Positions 14,282-21,942 of a stretch of DNA of 33,989 bases are shown piece by piece. The notes under the pieces were generated by a model. The model saw nothing but the letters and a program-made list of their open reading frames with translations, made no database searches and had not been told where the DNA came from. This DNA comes from a virus. The DNA lies in IMG/VR virus record IMGVR_UViG_3300021197_001126, positions 1 to 33,989 of that record; one strand, 5' to 3'. Position 1 is the first letter of the stretch. Each line of letters starts with the position of its first letter. Position numbers and translations under genes: made by a program.

Positions 14282-14333
14282 ATCGGTTTCGAAGTTACTC
14301 ATCAGGCATGACTACTAATGTCATGCGACCGAC
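14282..14333 (-). ncRNA. Hammerhead ribozyme, type III (HHR4)
   Basis: Minus strand: stem III 5' arm UCGGU (14332-14328), C17 (14327; site GUC), stem I GCAUGAC (14326-14320) perfectly paired with GUCAUGC (14312-14306) around AUUAGUA, CUGAUGA (14305-14299), a very short stem II region GUAACUUC (14298-14291), GAAA (14290-14287), and stem III 3' arm CCGA (14286-14283), extended by a U-G pair. The order of parts is permuted relative to the other three (stem III open). All core bases are present; stem II has only its G-C closing pair, a weakness. Confidence 0.85.
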
Positions 14334-14590
14334 CGCGTTCACTCACACAGGGACTTGTCCTGTGAAAGTTACTTACTAGGTCAGGTGTGTTGCGTCTCGG
14401 CTCGACTGACTTGCGGTCAGCCTGCGTCGTTGGCTCTATCTGAACGATCTCTTCGTAGCTATCAGGTTCCTTCGTGATTCTCTGACTCGTTCTAGGAACA
14501 GCTAAGCGGCTATGCGGCTTGTGTTCTTCGTTCGTAGCTCAGAGGGGTCAACACTGAAAGTACTGTCCTTGAGATCCCGCCTCGTCCGGC

Positions 14591-14617
14591 GGTAGGTCGG
14601 GGTTCGAAAGACTTACC
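14591..14617. repeat. Hairpin with T-loop-like apex
   Basis: GGTAGGTC at 14591-14598 pairs with GACTTACC at 14610-14617 (eight pairs, one G-T); the 11-base loop contains GGTTCGAAA, like a tRNA T-loop. A plausible element of a structured RNA in the 14.3-15.1 kb gap. No full tRNA can be drawn around it. Confidence 0.5.
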
Positions 14618-14862
14618 CGCAACACTCATACGATGTTTGTGTTCCCCGCTCCGCATCGACTAGGTTCCAGCTTGCGACTTGGTTGTGTCTCGCAGGGGGG
14701 TTCGCTGAATGACTCTGATTGAATTTGAAACTGAAAGGCTGTGCGTTTCGTTTCGAACTCGCTCTCGTAGTTCAGAAAGTTAATGACCCCCGCGATAGGG
14801 GAACTCCGGACGACTCAGATCACTGCCGGATGCGTAAAACCAAATTGAGAAAGATCAGTGTT

Positions 14863-14881
14863 GTGAGGTAGCTAACCTCAC
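14863..14881. repeat. Short perfect hairpin
   Basis: GTGAGGT/ACCTCAC with a five-base AGCTA loop. Next to it lie two copies of CAATTAGCCCCC (14897-14908 and 14921-14932) 24 bases apart. Candidate operator or iteron-like signals upstream of the early operon. Confidence 0.45.
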
Positions 14882-15094
14882 TAACTGAATTAGAAACAAT
14901 TAGCCCCCCCCTTACCACAGCAATTAGCCCCCTAGTTCGATTTTGTTTCCCCCTCGCGGTACAGCACCATTGTGGGGCGGGAATTATTTTTAGAAATCGA
15001 AAGATTTATTTTCCGGCTACCCTAAAACGAGCCTATTTTCGTAAGCGACGAGGGGCCGAGGGGGGAACGCAGACTGCGTTCAAGAAGGTTACTT

Positions 15095-15418
15095 TCAGCG
15101 ACGACGATTCGGTTTTGTTGCTGCGTCTTGAACCGCTGTTTGTTTCGAAGCGTTCCTAACTTTGTTGCAAGCTCGTTGAATCAACAACTTGACCCAAGCT
15201 CTGCAAGCCGCTTCCGGTATTGTCTGCAACGACTTGTGAAGGTATCTGCGTTGAACCATAAAGTGTTGCACGAATCGTTCCATGTCTTGTTCTACACCGT
15301 CCGGTCCAAGGTCATCCATTTCAGCACGCAGTTTTTCACAACCACATGCAGAACGCTTTTCGACTTTGATCCATTCAGGAATCCAAGATTTCAAAAGTGT
15401 TCCAACGCCGTTGTTCAT
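15095..15418 (-). CDS. Small hypothetical protein after the tail genes (107 aa)
   Basis: 107 residues from the ATG at 15418, which overlaps the stop of the large tail protein (TGATG). It has CGCEKLRAEMDDLGPDGVEQ near residue 25, then a helical body (CRAWVKLLIQRACNKVRNASKQ) and a basic tail. The CxC...M...G pattern looks familiar from small proteins following tail genes in planctomycete phages, where it may bind metal; function unknown. It is the last gene of the structural operon. Confidence 0.58.
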   Translation of the reverse strand: MNNGVGTLLKSWIPEWIKVEKRSACGCEKLRAEMDDLGPDGVEQDMERFVQHFMVQRRYLHKSLQTIPEAACRAWVKLLIQRACNKVRNASKQTAVQDAATKPNRRR

Positions 15419-17979
15419 CAAGGAGTTCCCCCGATGAAACAACAAGTCGCATCGACGTTGCACTCATCCCAAATTTCAGTTGCGGGATCTTGACCATTCA
15501 AAGGTTCAACTCCTTGACCTAATGAACTACCGAAGGATTCATCGCAACAGTTCGTCATGCCGGACGATAATAGCTTCCAACCACTAACTTCAAATCCATT
15601 GACAGTCGCCGGACTTGCAGTTTGCTCAATGTAACATTCCCCTTCTGCGTCCTGCTTCAATTCCCAAGTCACTGTTCCTGCGACATCCGGCAGTCCGGGC
15701 GAAGTCCAAACACCAGTGCAAGTCACTTGGCAGTTCGCAGACATTTCACAATCGTCACTTACGAATAACGATTCAGCAAAGTTCGGGTCTGCTCCCTGTC
15801 CAGTTTTGATCGTTGATGGAGTCAAGATAACGCCATCGCAATTCTCACAGATGTCACATGCAACACACGGGTCGGGACAAGCAGAACCATCACCAAGGTA
15901 TGTGCCTCCTGCTCCCTCGCAATCTGCTTGAGTTTGATCTGGCGTGTATGTGCCATCATAGTTTTCGCAGCAACCCGTTAACGGAGGTGGATCATGGCAC
16001 GGAGTACAAACATCGATGCACGGTTCGTTCTGACCGGGTGCTGTCCCGCAAACATAAACGACTGCTGTTGTCGGGCAATACAAATATGGATGCTCTGGAT
16101 CGTAAGTGAATCCCGTTACTACGTTGACCGCTTGTGTACCAATTGAAATTGAGTTGTCAATGATCTCCGGTGAACAATCTGGGTCAGCCCCCTCCTTGAT
16201 ACCGAACGCTGAAAACGTTTGAAGTTCTTTGTATGTGATCGTGCAGCCAGACGCAGACAATAGATTGTCAGCCATTTCAGTTGATGCCACAGCCTTGACT
16301 TCAACCGCAGTACCGTACAGCGACGAGTTCGTTGAGATCACGTTATACATTTGCTCGTTCGGATCCCAGAACGCCCAACCCGGTTCTCCTTGCGTTAGAC
16401 AACCCGTAGACAAATTCGGTGCAGTGCGGATTCTATCTTGCAGTTCTACGCCATCTGGGAAGTATGCAAAGCTCGGATCTTCACCTTCTGCATACTCTGA
16501 TCCGTAGTTCCACTTGTCTGCCCCTCCTTCTGACGTCTCAAACGTGACTGCGATCCAGCGAGCCAACGGCAGTTCGACCTCCGAGATCACCCACTGCGGT
16601 GGAGCATCCCCTGCACCGAAGTACGGAGTCACATCGTTGCAGGCATCTTCCGGTCGCTGTGGTGTGGTGTTCTTTTCGATGATGCACCACGAACCACGCT
16701 TGGCCGAAAACCTATGGGGGTTCGTAGCAAACACTTTGTACTTGTAGATCGAAGCGATCTCTGGATCAGTAACGTCCTCCCAGCTTTCGCAGTAGTCCGT
16801 GTTCGGCCAACGTGATGCGAACGAGGTAGCGTCATTGAAGTACAACCAGCAACCGTCATCGCCTGTTGGCATCTGTCCTGTTGGTCTGCTCTTCGCAGAA
16901 CCGCTACCGCTCGCTCCTGATTCGTAGACGTAGACCTTCATACGTTCTACCGTCTGCGTACATTGCTCGACTTCGTATCGAGGGTAGTCTCCTGTTGATG
17001 GCGGGTCTGTGTTTGGATCCTCGGTCCAGATTGCATACCCAATGGAACCTCCGCATGGGAAGTCACTCACAGCAGCAGGAGTGAAGTTCATATTCGTGTA
17101 GCCGATCGCGTGAGCGAATAGCTTACGTGGATCATTGACAACTACTTGATCCCCGCGAGTCAGTCCTGTGTTGCCGAAGGTATCAAGAACATTTGCGAGG
17201 GCCTGTCCTGTGTCGTTGAATTTGTTTTCAAGAACGAAGCGAACTCGTTTAGCTTGACCACCTCCCCCTCCGGTAGCACAGTTGTCGATTGCCCAGAACG
17301 CACCGTCAGCAAACATGCAGTAGCCAGTATGCCCAACAGCTAACGACTCAGGCTTGCAGTCCATCTCGAAGTTAATCGTTGTTGGACTACTGCTGAACTG
17401 TGCATCGTACAGAGTGTGAATGTGTCCTGTGCCTACCGAACCTCCGGTGTAGGTTTCCGTTAGCTTGTACAGCCACAGTTGTTGTACGTCACCGAGATGA
17501 ACTACAGCCTTGTCGGTACCTACAAGATTCAAGATCCTGTAGCCCGAACTGCCACGCTTCATCCCCTGCGGGTAGTCAGGATCTGGAAACGCATAGTCAC
17601 CTACTCCGTCTGCGAGTTCGACTATCGCACCACCGTTGTAAGCGAACGGACCTATCTCGTTTTGCAAAACAGGTCGCTCTGCAACGACTAGCTTGTGACA
17701 TAGCTCAGGCCAAACTACTTCCGTAACACTCAGGACGTGACTCGGTGCGATCTCGTACAGGTCATCATCGCCAAGGAACGCATCGACTGCCCAGACTTCC
17801 ATCGTGTCAATGTCTTGATGTGCCTTGCACTGCACAACGACCTTGTTGATCAGCGACACACTTGTCCCTGCTCCTGCATCGTTGTTCGGCAGTCGATCAA
17901 TAACACGATTCCACAGTTCAGCTTTCAGCGGCTGACCTGATACCACCTTGAGATTTGAATTGTCCTTTGCGTTCTTCAT
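15418..17979 (-). CDS. Large tail/baseplate-type structural protein with Cys-rich module
   Basis: 853 residues. The N-terminal ~350 residues look like a beta-rich tail-tip protein. The region from about residue 630 is Cys-rich, with CxxC-type clusters (CIDVCTPCHDPPP, CCENYDGTYT, DICENCDG) and a unit TPDQTQADCEGAGGTYLGDGSAC, typical in style of disulfide-knotted repeats in planctomycete surface proteins. The last ~110 residues are again beta-like. It follows the tape measure and one further tail gene, so hub, tip or fibre is the likely role. The Cys module may mediate host contact or rigidity outside the cell. No known family. Confidence 0.65.
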   Translation of the reverse strand: MKNAKDNSNLKVVSGQPLKAELWNRVIDRLPNNDAGAGTSVSLINKVVVQCKAHQDIDTMEVWAVDAFLGDDDLYEIAPSHVLSVTEVVWPELCHKLVVAERPVLQNEIGPFAYNGGAIVELADGVGDYAFPDPDYPQGMKRGSSGYRILNLVGTDKAVVHLGDVQQLWLYKLTETYTGGSVGTGHIHTLYDAQFSSSPTTINFEMDCKPESLAVGHTGYCMFADGAFWAIDNCATGGGGGQAKRVRFVLENKFNDTGQALANVLDTFGNTGLTRGDQVVVNDPRKLFAHAIGYTNMNFTPAAVSDFPCGGSIGYAIWTEDPNTDPPSTGDYPRYEVEQCTQTVERMKVYVYESGASGSGSAKSRPTGQMPTGDDGCWLYFNDATSFASRWPNTDYCESWEDVTDPEIASIYKYKVFATNPHRFSAKRGSWCIIEKNTTPQRPEDACNDVTPYFGAGDAPPQWVISEVELPLARWIAVTFETSEGGADKWNYGSEYAEGEDPSFAYFPDGVELQDRIRTAPNLSTGCLTQGEPGWAFWDPNEQMYNVISTNSSLYGTAVEVKAVASTEMADNLLSASGCTITYKELQTFSAFGIKEGADPDCSPEIIDNSISIGTQAVNVVTGFTYDPEHPYLYCPTTAVVYVCGTAPGQNEPCIDVCTPCHDPPPLTGCCENYDGTYTPDQTQADCEGAGGTYLGDGSACPDPCVACDICENCDGVILTPSTIKTGQGADPNFAESLFVSDDCEMSANCQVTCTGVWTSPGLPDVAGTVTWELKQDAEGECYIEQTASPATVNGFEVSGWKLLSSGMTNCCDESFGSSLGQGVEPLNGQDPATEIWDECNVDATCCFIGGTP

Positions 17980-17985
17980 CGTGAC

Positions 17986-18849
17986 CTACGGTGGTGGTGG
18001 TGTCGGTGCGGCACAGATTTTCATAGAACCAAAGTCCGCTTCTTCATATACCTTCGCAACATACGCTGCTCTCGGTTTCGTTACCTTGAGGTTTGTCGCT
18101 GAGTCTTGTTCCTGCTTGAAGTTGAACCAGATGTAGTCGTGACCATCCTTGTTGATGCCGCTTACGTCACCGATAGTCATACCTGTTTCGTTTGGACTGA
18201 TCTCAAACGAGAAGTTGAGTACAGGATCTTCCGCAACCAGTTCCCCTGTAGCTCCGAGGAACAATACCTCTCCGGCTGCGAAGCACAAGAACTCCGCATC
18301 ATTAACCTTGCCGGTGCAGGCGTACAAAAGTTGAGCGTAAGCACACGGGCTTGTCACATACTCGGCTGCGATCTTTGCTTTGACCGTGATCTTCATCGAC
18401 GGTATGACCTTCGCTACACCCGCAGGGTTACCGTCAGCATCAACGTTGATCGAGTTCCCGTAGTCAGGTGCAACTTCTCCCGATGCAGGGTACTTGGTTT
18501 GACTGAAAGCCGAAGTAGTGTTCACAGTGCCGCCGCCTGTGTCTACCGAGATCGTGCAACCACCTACCTCGGGAGTGTAGTCGTAGTTGGCTTGGAACTC
18601 CCACGCATCAGGGCCACCGTCTGCGTACAAAGCCCAGTCCATGTCCTTGAGTCCGAGCCCGTCATACGAGTACAGACTTATGTTCGCTGCGTAGGCAATG
18701 AACACAGTGCGACAAGCTATCGGGTCCGCACTCCCTCGTACAAGCCAACGCCTGTTCGCTGTGTTGTTATCGGCTGAGTCCATTCCGCTGCGACCTGATA
18801 GCTCGCGGATTGAAATACCAGTAGCAGCGTCAATGATTATGTCGGGCAT
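17986..18849 (-). CDS. Tail protein of unknown type (287 aa)
   Basis: 287 residues, beta-rich, Gly/Ala/Asp-rich, with no export signal. Features: SADPIACRTVFIAYAANI near residue 40, a central beta domain, GMTIGDVSGINKDGHDYIWFNFK around residue 235, and a Pro-rich end (PTPPPP). Located directly after the tape measure, where distal tail proteins normally lie, it is probably a distal tail or tip protein. No motif allows a firmer name. Confidence 0.55.
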   Translation of the reverse strand: MPDIIIDAATGISIRELSGRSGMDSADNNTANRRWLVRGSADPIACRTVFIAYAANISLYSYDGLGLKDMDWALYADGGPDAWEFQANYDYTPEVGGCTISVDTGGGTVNTTSAFSQTKYPASGEVAPDYGNSINVDADGNPAGVAKVIPSMKITVKAKIAAEYVTSPCAYAQLLYACTGKVNDAEFLCFAAGEVLFLGATGELVAEDPVLNFSFEISPNETGMTIGDVSGINKDGHDYIWFNFKQEQDSATNLKVTKPRAAYVAKVYEEADFGSMKICAAPTPPPP

Positions 18850-18861
18850 CTGTTGTCCTTG

Positions 18862-20664
18862 TTAGGCGAATACCATTCCGTTGGGAATGTCTTTCGTGTT
18901 CTCGGCAATGATCTTCGTGTTCTTCTGATTGTCCTTAGCGGCTTTCAGTTGTTGCTCTTGTATCGTCCCGCCTCCCATGCCGATTGCTCTCGCAGCGGCA
19001 GACGAGAATGTACCACGAACCTTGCCAGCATTTGTTGCTGCCTGATCTCCTGAGTCCATCTCCAATCCCTTGAGCTTGTCTAGCTCCGCTTGTCGTTGCT
19101 TCTTGGCATCGCGGGCTGCGTCCCCTTGCTGTTTAGCGTCCTCACGAATCTGTGCGAGTCTCGCCTGCCTGTCCTTCTCACGTTGTGCTACGTCAACTTG
19201 ATTGTTCTTTCGATACTGCTCTGCACTGTCTTTCATCGTGCTGCCGAAGTCCATCAGAGTGTCGCCAGCTTGCAATACAAAATCGCCGCTACTGCCGAAC
19301 GCATCGACGGGTCCACCTATCGTTCGTACTCCCGATAGCTCACCGATCATTTCGGTGACGTTGTTGTAGACTTCGTTGTAGTACGCCTTGTATCCGTTCA
19401 GCATTGTTTTCATCCACTCGCCAAGCTGACTGATGATCCCTCCGATAGCTTTCGCCATTCCCGCAGTCGCATCGACAAGGACATTCATAGCTGTGTCCCA
19501 GTATGCACCGATGCCGGAGGTCAGATCAAGGAACGTACCTTCAAGTCCTTGCATCACCAACTCCCACGCTCCTTGAAGATCGCCCTGCGTTAACGCTTCG
19601 ACGATTGCTGCGATGCTGTCCTGCCACATACTCACAAGCGGGCCGAATCGTTCTATCACGAAGTCAATCGCTTTGCTTATGAATCCGAAGTAGTGTTCTG
19701 CTGCGAACCCTAGTGCCGCGATGCCAGCAATCACAGCACCGATTGGACTAACGAGGAACCCAAGAGTCGAAGCAACAGCAGACAGTGCTGCACCGATACC
19801 GATGAATGCAAAGCCAGCAGCGGTGATCGCTCCACCAAGACCAATCACCGCTGCCGCTACTCCCGCAACCATCTTGATTGTTCCTCTGTTCTCCTTGACA
19901 AACGTGACAACGTGCTTCGCCATGTTCGCGAACTTCGTTGCTATGTCCGCAAGAGCAGGAGCGAGTGCAGCACCGACTTGTTGTTTGATTCCCTTGTACA
20001 CACTGACTACTCGATTCATCGCGTCCGTGTACTCAGCAGCGGCGTCAGCATCCTCGCCGGTCATACCTCGACCGAGGTCGCGTGCTTCTTGTCGTAACGC
20101 AGCCATACCCGCAGCCCCTTCCGATAACATCGGGAGCATCTGCCTACCGGCTCGACCAAACAACTTCTGTGCGACTGCGGCACGCACTGACACATCCTCG
20201 ATTCCAGCGAGTCCATCCGCTACCTTGTTCATCTGTTCTTCGGGGTTCAGTCCATCCAGTTCCTCGAACGTCAACCCGATTGCAGACAATGCCTCCTTCG
20301 GCATCTTGCTTCCCTGTGCTGCGTCGAACATCGCTCGCGACAAACCGAAGAACGCTTTCTCAACATCCTGAACGCTGCCTCCCGACTGCTCGGCTGCGAA
20401 CGCAAGTTCAGATAGCGTTGACTTCGCTACTCCTGTTCTCGCGGACATCTTGTGGATCTCATCGCCCATCGCTGCGAAGTCTGACGTGGCTTTTAACAAC
20501 GGTCCAAGGACAGCAGCACCGGCAGCACCGATCGCCGCACCTCCGACTGCGAGACTGCGACCCATCGCTTTCATTTGTTTCGATGCAGATTGCAAACCCT
20601 TCTTCATATTTGGCTTCAAGCCAAGGGACACAAACGCCTTACCTGCTTCGACTGCCTTTGCCAT
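18862..20664 (-). CDS. Tail tape measure protein
   Basis: 600 residues, the usual mark of a siphophage. An N-terminal helical part (MAKAVEAGKAFVSL) leads to Ala/Gly-rich hydrophobic segments (for example AVGGAAIGAAGAAVLGPL, about residues 40-60), a TMP core motif region (GDEIHKMSARTGVAKSTLSELAFAAEQSGGS), membrane-like segments around residues 250-320, and a charged coiled coil near the C-terminus (REKDRQARLAQIREDAK). Start at 20664 has GGAG seven bases upstream and overlaps the preceding stop (TGATG). At ~0.15 nm per residue a tail near 90 nm would be expected. Confidence 0.92.
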   Translation of the reverse strand: MAKAVEAGKAFVSLGLKPNMKKGLQSASKQMKAMGRSLAVGGAAIGAAGAAVLGPLLKATSDFAAMGDEIHKMSARTGVAKSTLSELAFAAEQSGGSVQDVEKAFFGLSRAMFDAAQGSKMPKEALSAIGLTFEELDGLNPEEQMNKVADGLAGIEDVSVRAAVAQKLFGRAGRQMLPMLSEGAAGMAALRQEARDLGRGMTGEDADAAAEYTDAMNRVVSVYKGIKQQVGAALAPALADIATKFANMAKHVVTFVKENRGTIKMVAGVAAAVIGLGGAITAAGFAFIGIGAALSAVASTLGFLVSPIGAVIAGIAALGFAAEHYFGFISKAIDFVIERFGPLVSMWQDSIAAIVEALTQGDLQGAWELVMQGLEGTFLDLTSGIGAYWDTAMNVLVDATAGMAKAIGGIISQLGEWMKTMLNGYKAYYNEVYNNVTEMIGELSGVRTIGGPVDAFGSSGDFVLQAGDTLMDFGSTMKDSAEQYRKNNQVDVAQREKDRQARLAQIREDAKQQGDAARDAKKQRQAELDKLKGLEMDSGDQAATNAGKVRGTFSSAAARAIGMGGGTIQEQQLKAAKDNQKNTKIIAENTKDIPNGMVFA

Positions 20665-21233
20665 CACACGCTCCACTTGTCTTTGAATGAGTTGTTCACG
20701 TTACCGTTTGCGATCTCATGTTCGAGTGCACGTTTCATAAACGGTCGAGGCTGAATCGTGATCTTTCGTTTTCGCCTGCGAGACTTCTTCGCTTCACCGG
20801 AGGTGAGTTTTGTAGTACGAACCCAACGCCCCTCCTTGCCGAATCCAAACTGCTGCCAGTGTTCTTTAATCGTGTACTGACCTCCGTACTCTAAAGCATT
20901 CGGAGCCGTGACAGCATTGCGTACGAATGGATCACGATCAGGAATCTTGACCGGACCAGCTACGCCTGTGAGATCCTTGTAGCTGTAGTTAAAAGCCATC
21001 CGCGACAACGCCCGCCTCGTATGAACTACCGGACGACCGCCCGGTTTGCTCACTGCGTTTTTCTTACGGATCAACTCCTTCGTTCTCGCTTGGGTCACGA
21101 TCCACCTCAGACTGTCCTTCACTCCCTTTGCTGCGAGGTAGTGATTGCGGCGTTTGATCTTCGCCGTTTCCCACTTGACCTTGCTGACCTTTGCTTCGAT
21201 TCCTTTTGCCAGTGCTGTTGCTACGGGATTCAT
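20664..21233 (-). CDS. HK97 gp10-like/tail completion protein
   Basis: 189 residues, very basic. The N-terminal region (ATALAKGIEAKVSKVKWETAKIKRRNHYLAAKG) is helical; the C-terminal part has RPFMKRALEHEI, resembling the RPFM..AL signature seen in HK97-gp10-like and minor-tail Z-type proteins. Such proteins join head and tail or cap the tube. Its position, after the chaperone pair and before the tape measure, is slightly unusual for gp10. The start overlaps the T-frame of the chaperone by about 170 bases. Confidence 0.55.
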   Translation of the reverse strand: MNPVATALAKGIEAKVSKVKWETAKIKRRNHYLAAKGVKDSLRWIVTQARTKELIRKKNAVSKPGGRPVVHTRRALSRMAFNYSYKDLTGVAGPVKIPDRDPFVRNAVTAPNALEYGGQYTIKEHWQQFGFGKEGRWVRTTKLTSGEAKKSRRRKRKITIQPRPFMKRALEHEIANGNVNNSFKDKWSV

Positions 21234-21609
21234 TGATCAGCCTGTGATACTCGGCAGCCGGATCGTCGTAGGTCGTCGTCTGTCGATAGGGATTGAGAGT
21301 CGATGGTTGAATTGGAGTCTTGACCCAGCACGACATGATGTGACTCGAAAGGTGTGTCGTGTGATCCCATTGTTCTACCCTGCGACTTCGTGTTACGACT
21401 CCCAGTTCATGGAACGAAAGCGGTTTCCAATCAACCCCTACGATGCTTGCGGCGTGGAAGATGTTACACCACTGAGCGTCTGCTTCAACAAGTCCTCGAA
21501 CTCGCTCGTCCCGAACTTGATTCTCTCGGCCTGAGTCCCTGTCAAGTATGCTTTCGTCAGCTTCTGTAATTTGACTTGGCTCAGGCCCTCGTAAAAAACA
21601 ATCAGTTCC
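21064..21609 (-). CDS. Tail assembly chaperone T extension (-1 frame)
   Basis: An open reading frame in the -1 frame of the chaperone G gene, running from 21609 (just after a TGA) to a stop at 21064, with no ATG/GTG/TTG start upstream of the conserved part. Past the G stop (21438) it encodes WKPLSFHELGVV..., then EQWDHTTHL and, after PSTL, NPYR. This is the E-W-x-H-T-A...P motif of T domains made as a G-T fusion by -1 frameshifting in phages. Slippage must occur between 21609 and 21441. I found no textbook XXXYYYZ heptamer, so the exact site is open. Confidence 0.75.
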   Translation of the reverse strand, partial: GTDCFLRGPEPSQITEADESILDRDSGRENQVRDERVRGLVEADAQWCNIFHAASIVGVDWKPLSFHELGVVTRSRRVEQWDHTTHLSSHIMSCWVKTPIQPSTLNPYRQTTTYDDPAAEYHRLINESRSNSTGKRNRSKGQQGQVGNGEDQTPQSLPRSKGSEGQSEVDRDPSENEGVDP

Positions 21610-21878
21610 TCAAGCCAAGCATCCGATGCGAGGTTCGCTGCGTCACCAGAACACAATGCTCGATCGAACGCATCAATGTCATAGCCGTATGCTTCGGCCT
21701 GTTCCTTGCACAACCACCAAACATAGGTAAGGCGATCAAGCAAACTACTCATCAACTGCGTCCAGTCGCTTTCGTTAAACAAGTCCAAGGCAAGTTTGCC
21801 TCGCACCATCCTGACCGAACCTAGCGTAAGTTCGATCGTAAACTGTTTCCCGTTTCCGTCTTTGAAAGTATGTGGCAT
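21438..21878 (-). CDS. Tail assembly chaperone G
   Basis: 146 residues between the tail tube and tape measure genes, the expected place for the chaperone that wraps the tape measure during tail assembly. Mixed alpha/beta (FTIELTLGSVRMVRGKLALDLF, then helices through VWWLCKEQAEAYGYDIDAF and WLEELIVFYEGLSQ). Many such proteins are made in two forms, the longer by frameshift; the -1 frame downstream is open and carries a T-type motif. The gene ends in low-complexity STPQAS. Confidence 0.78.
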   Translation of the reverse strand: MPHTFKDGNGKQFTIELTLGSVRMVRGKLALDLFNESDWTQLMSSLLDRLTYVWWLCKEQAEAYGYDIDAFDRALCSGDAANLASDAWLEELIVFYEGLSQVKLQKLTKAYLTGTQAERIKFGTSEFEDLLKQTLSGVTSSTPQAS

Positions 21879-21896
21879 GTCATCCCCAATTTGCCT

Positions 21897-21924
21897 GCGG
21901 TATGCGGCAGCACTGTGCTACCGC
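21897..21924 (-). promoter_or_regulatory. Hairpin between tail tube and chaperone genes
   Basis: Inverted repeat GCGGTA/TACCGC with an inner GCAC/GTGC, all in the 64-base gap. Without a T-tract it is more likely an RNA-stability or translation element separating the abundant tube protein from the rare chaperone than a terminator. Confidence 0.45.
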
Positions 21925-21942
21925 TTCACATGTTACACACTG

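Larger units (their letters stand above)
14334..15094. other. 760-base non-coding region, rich in inverted repeats
   Basis: No supported gene on either strand. It lies between the last structural gene and the early operon, where the early promoter should be. Visible structure: GGTAGGTC/GACTTACC hairpin with a GGTTCGAAA loop (14591-14617), CCGCC/GGCGG just before it, GTTCC/GGAAC and TAGCT/AGCTA around 14455-14505, a 7-bp GTGAGGT/ACCTCAC hairpin (14863-14881), a direct repeat of CAATTAGCCCCC (14897, 14921) and an AT-rich island (about 14981-15013). Candidate long structured RNA and/or replication origin; neither can be proved here. Confidence 0.6.

Noticed and set aside
14525-14620. tRNA-like segment (TAGCTCAG then GGTTCGAAA).
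   Set aside because: No acceptor or anticodon stem can be formed; T-stem pairing is wrong length. Kept as a hairpin only.
21580-21595. T TTT TAC (at 21590 or so) as the frameshift heptamer.
   Set aside because: The A-site codon TAC cannot re-pair well in the -1 frame; the real site is left open.
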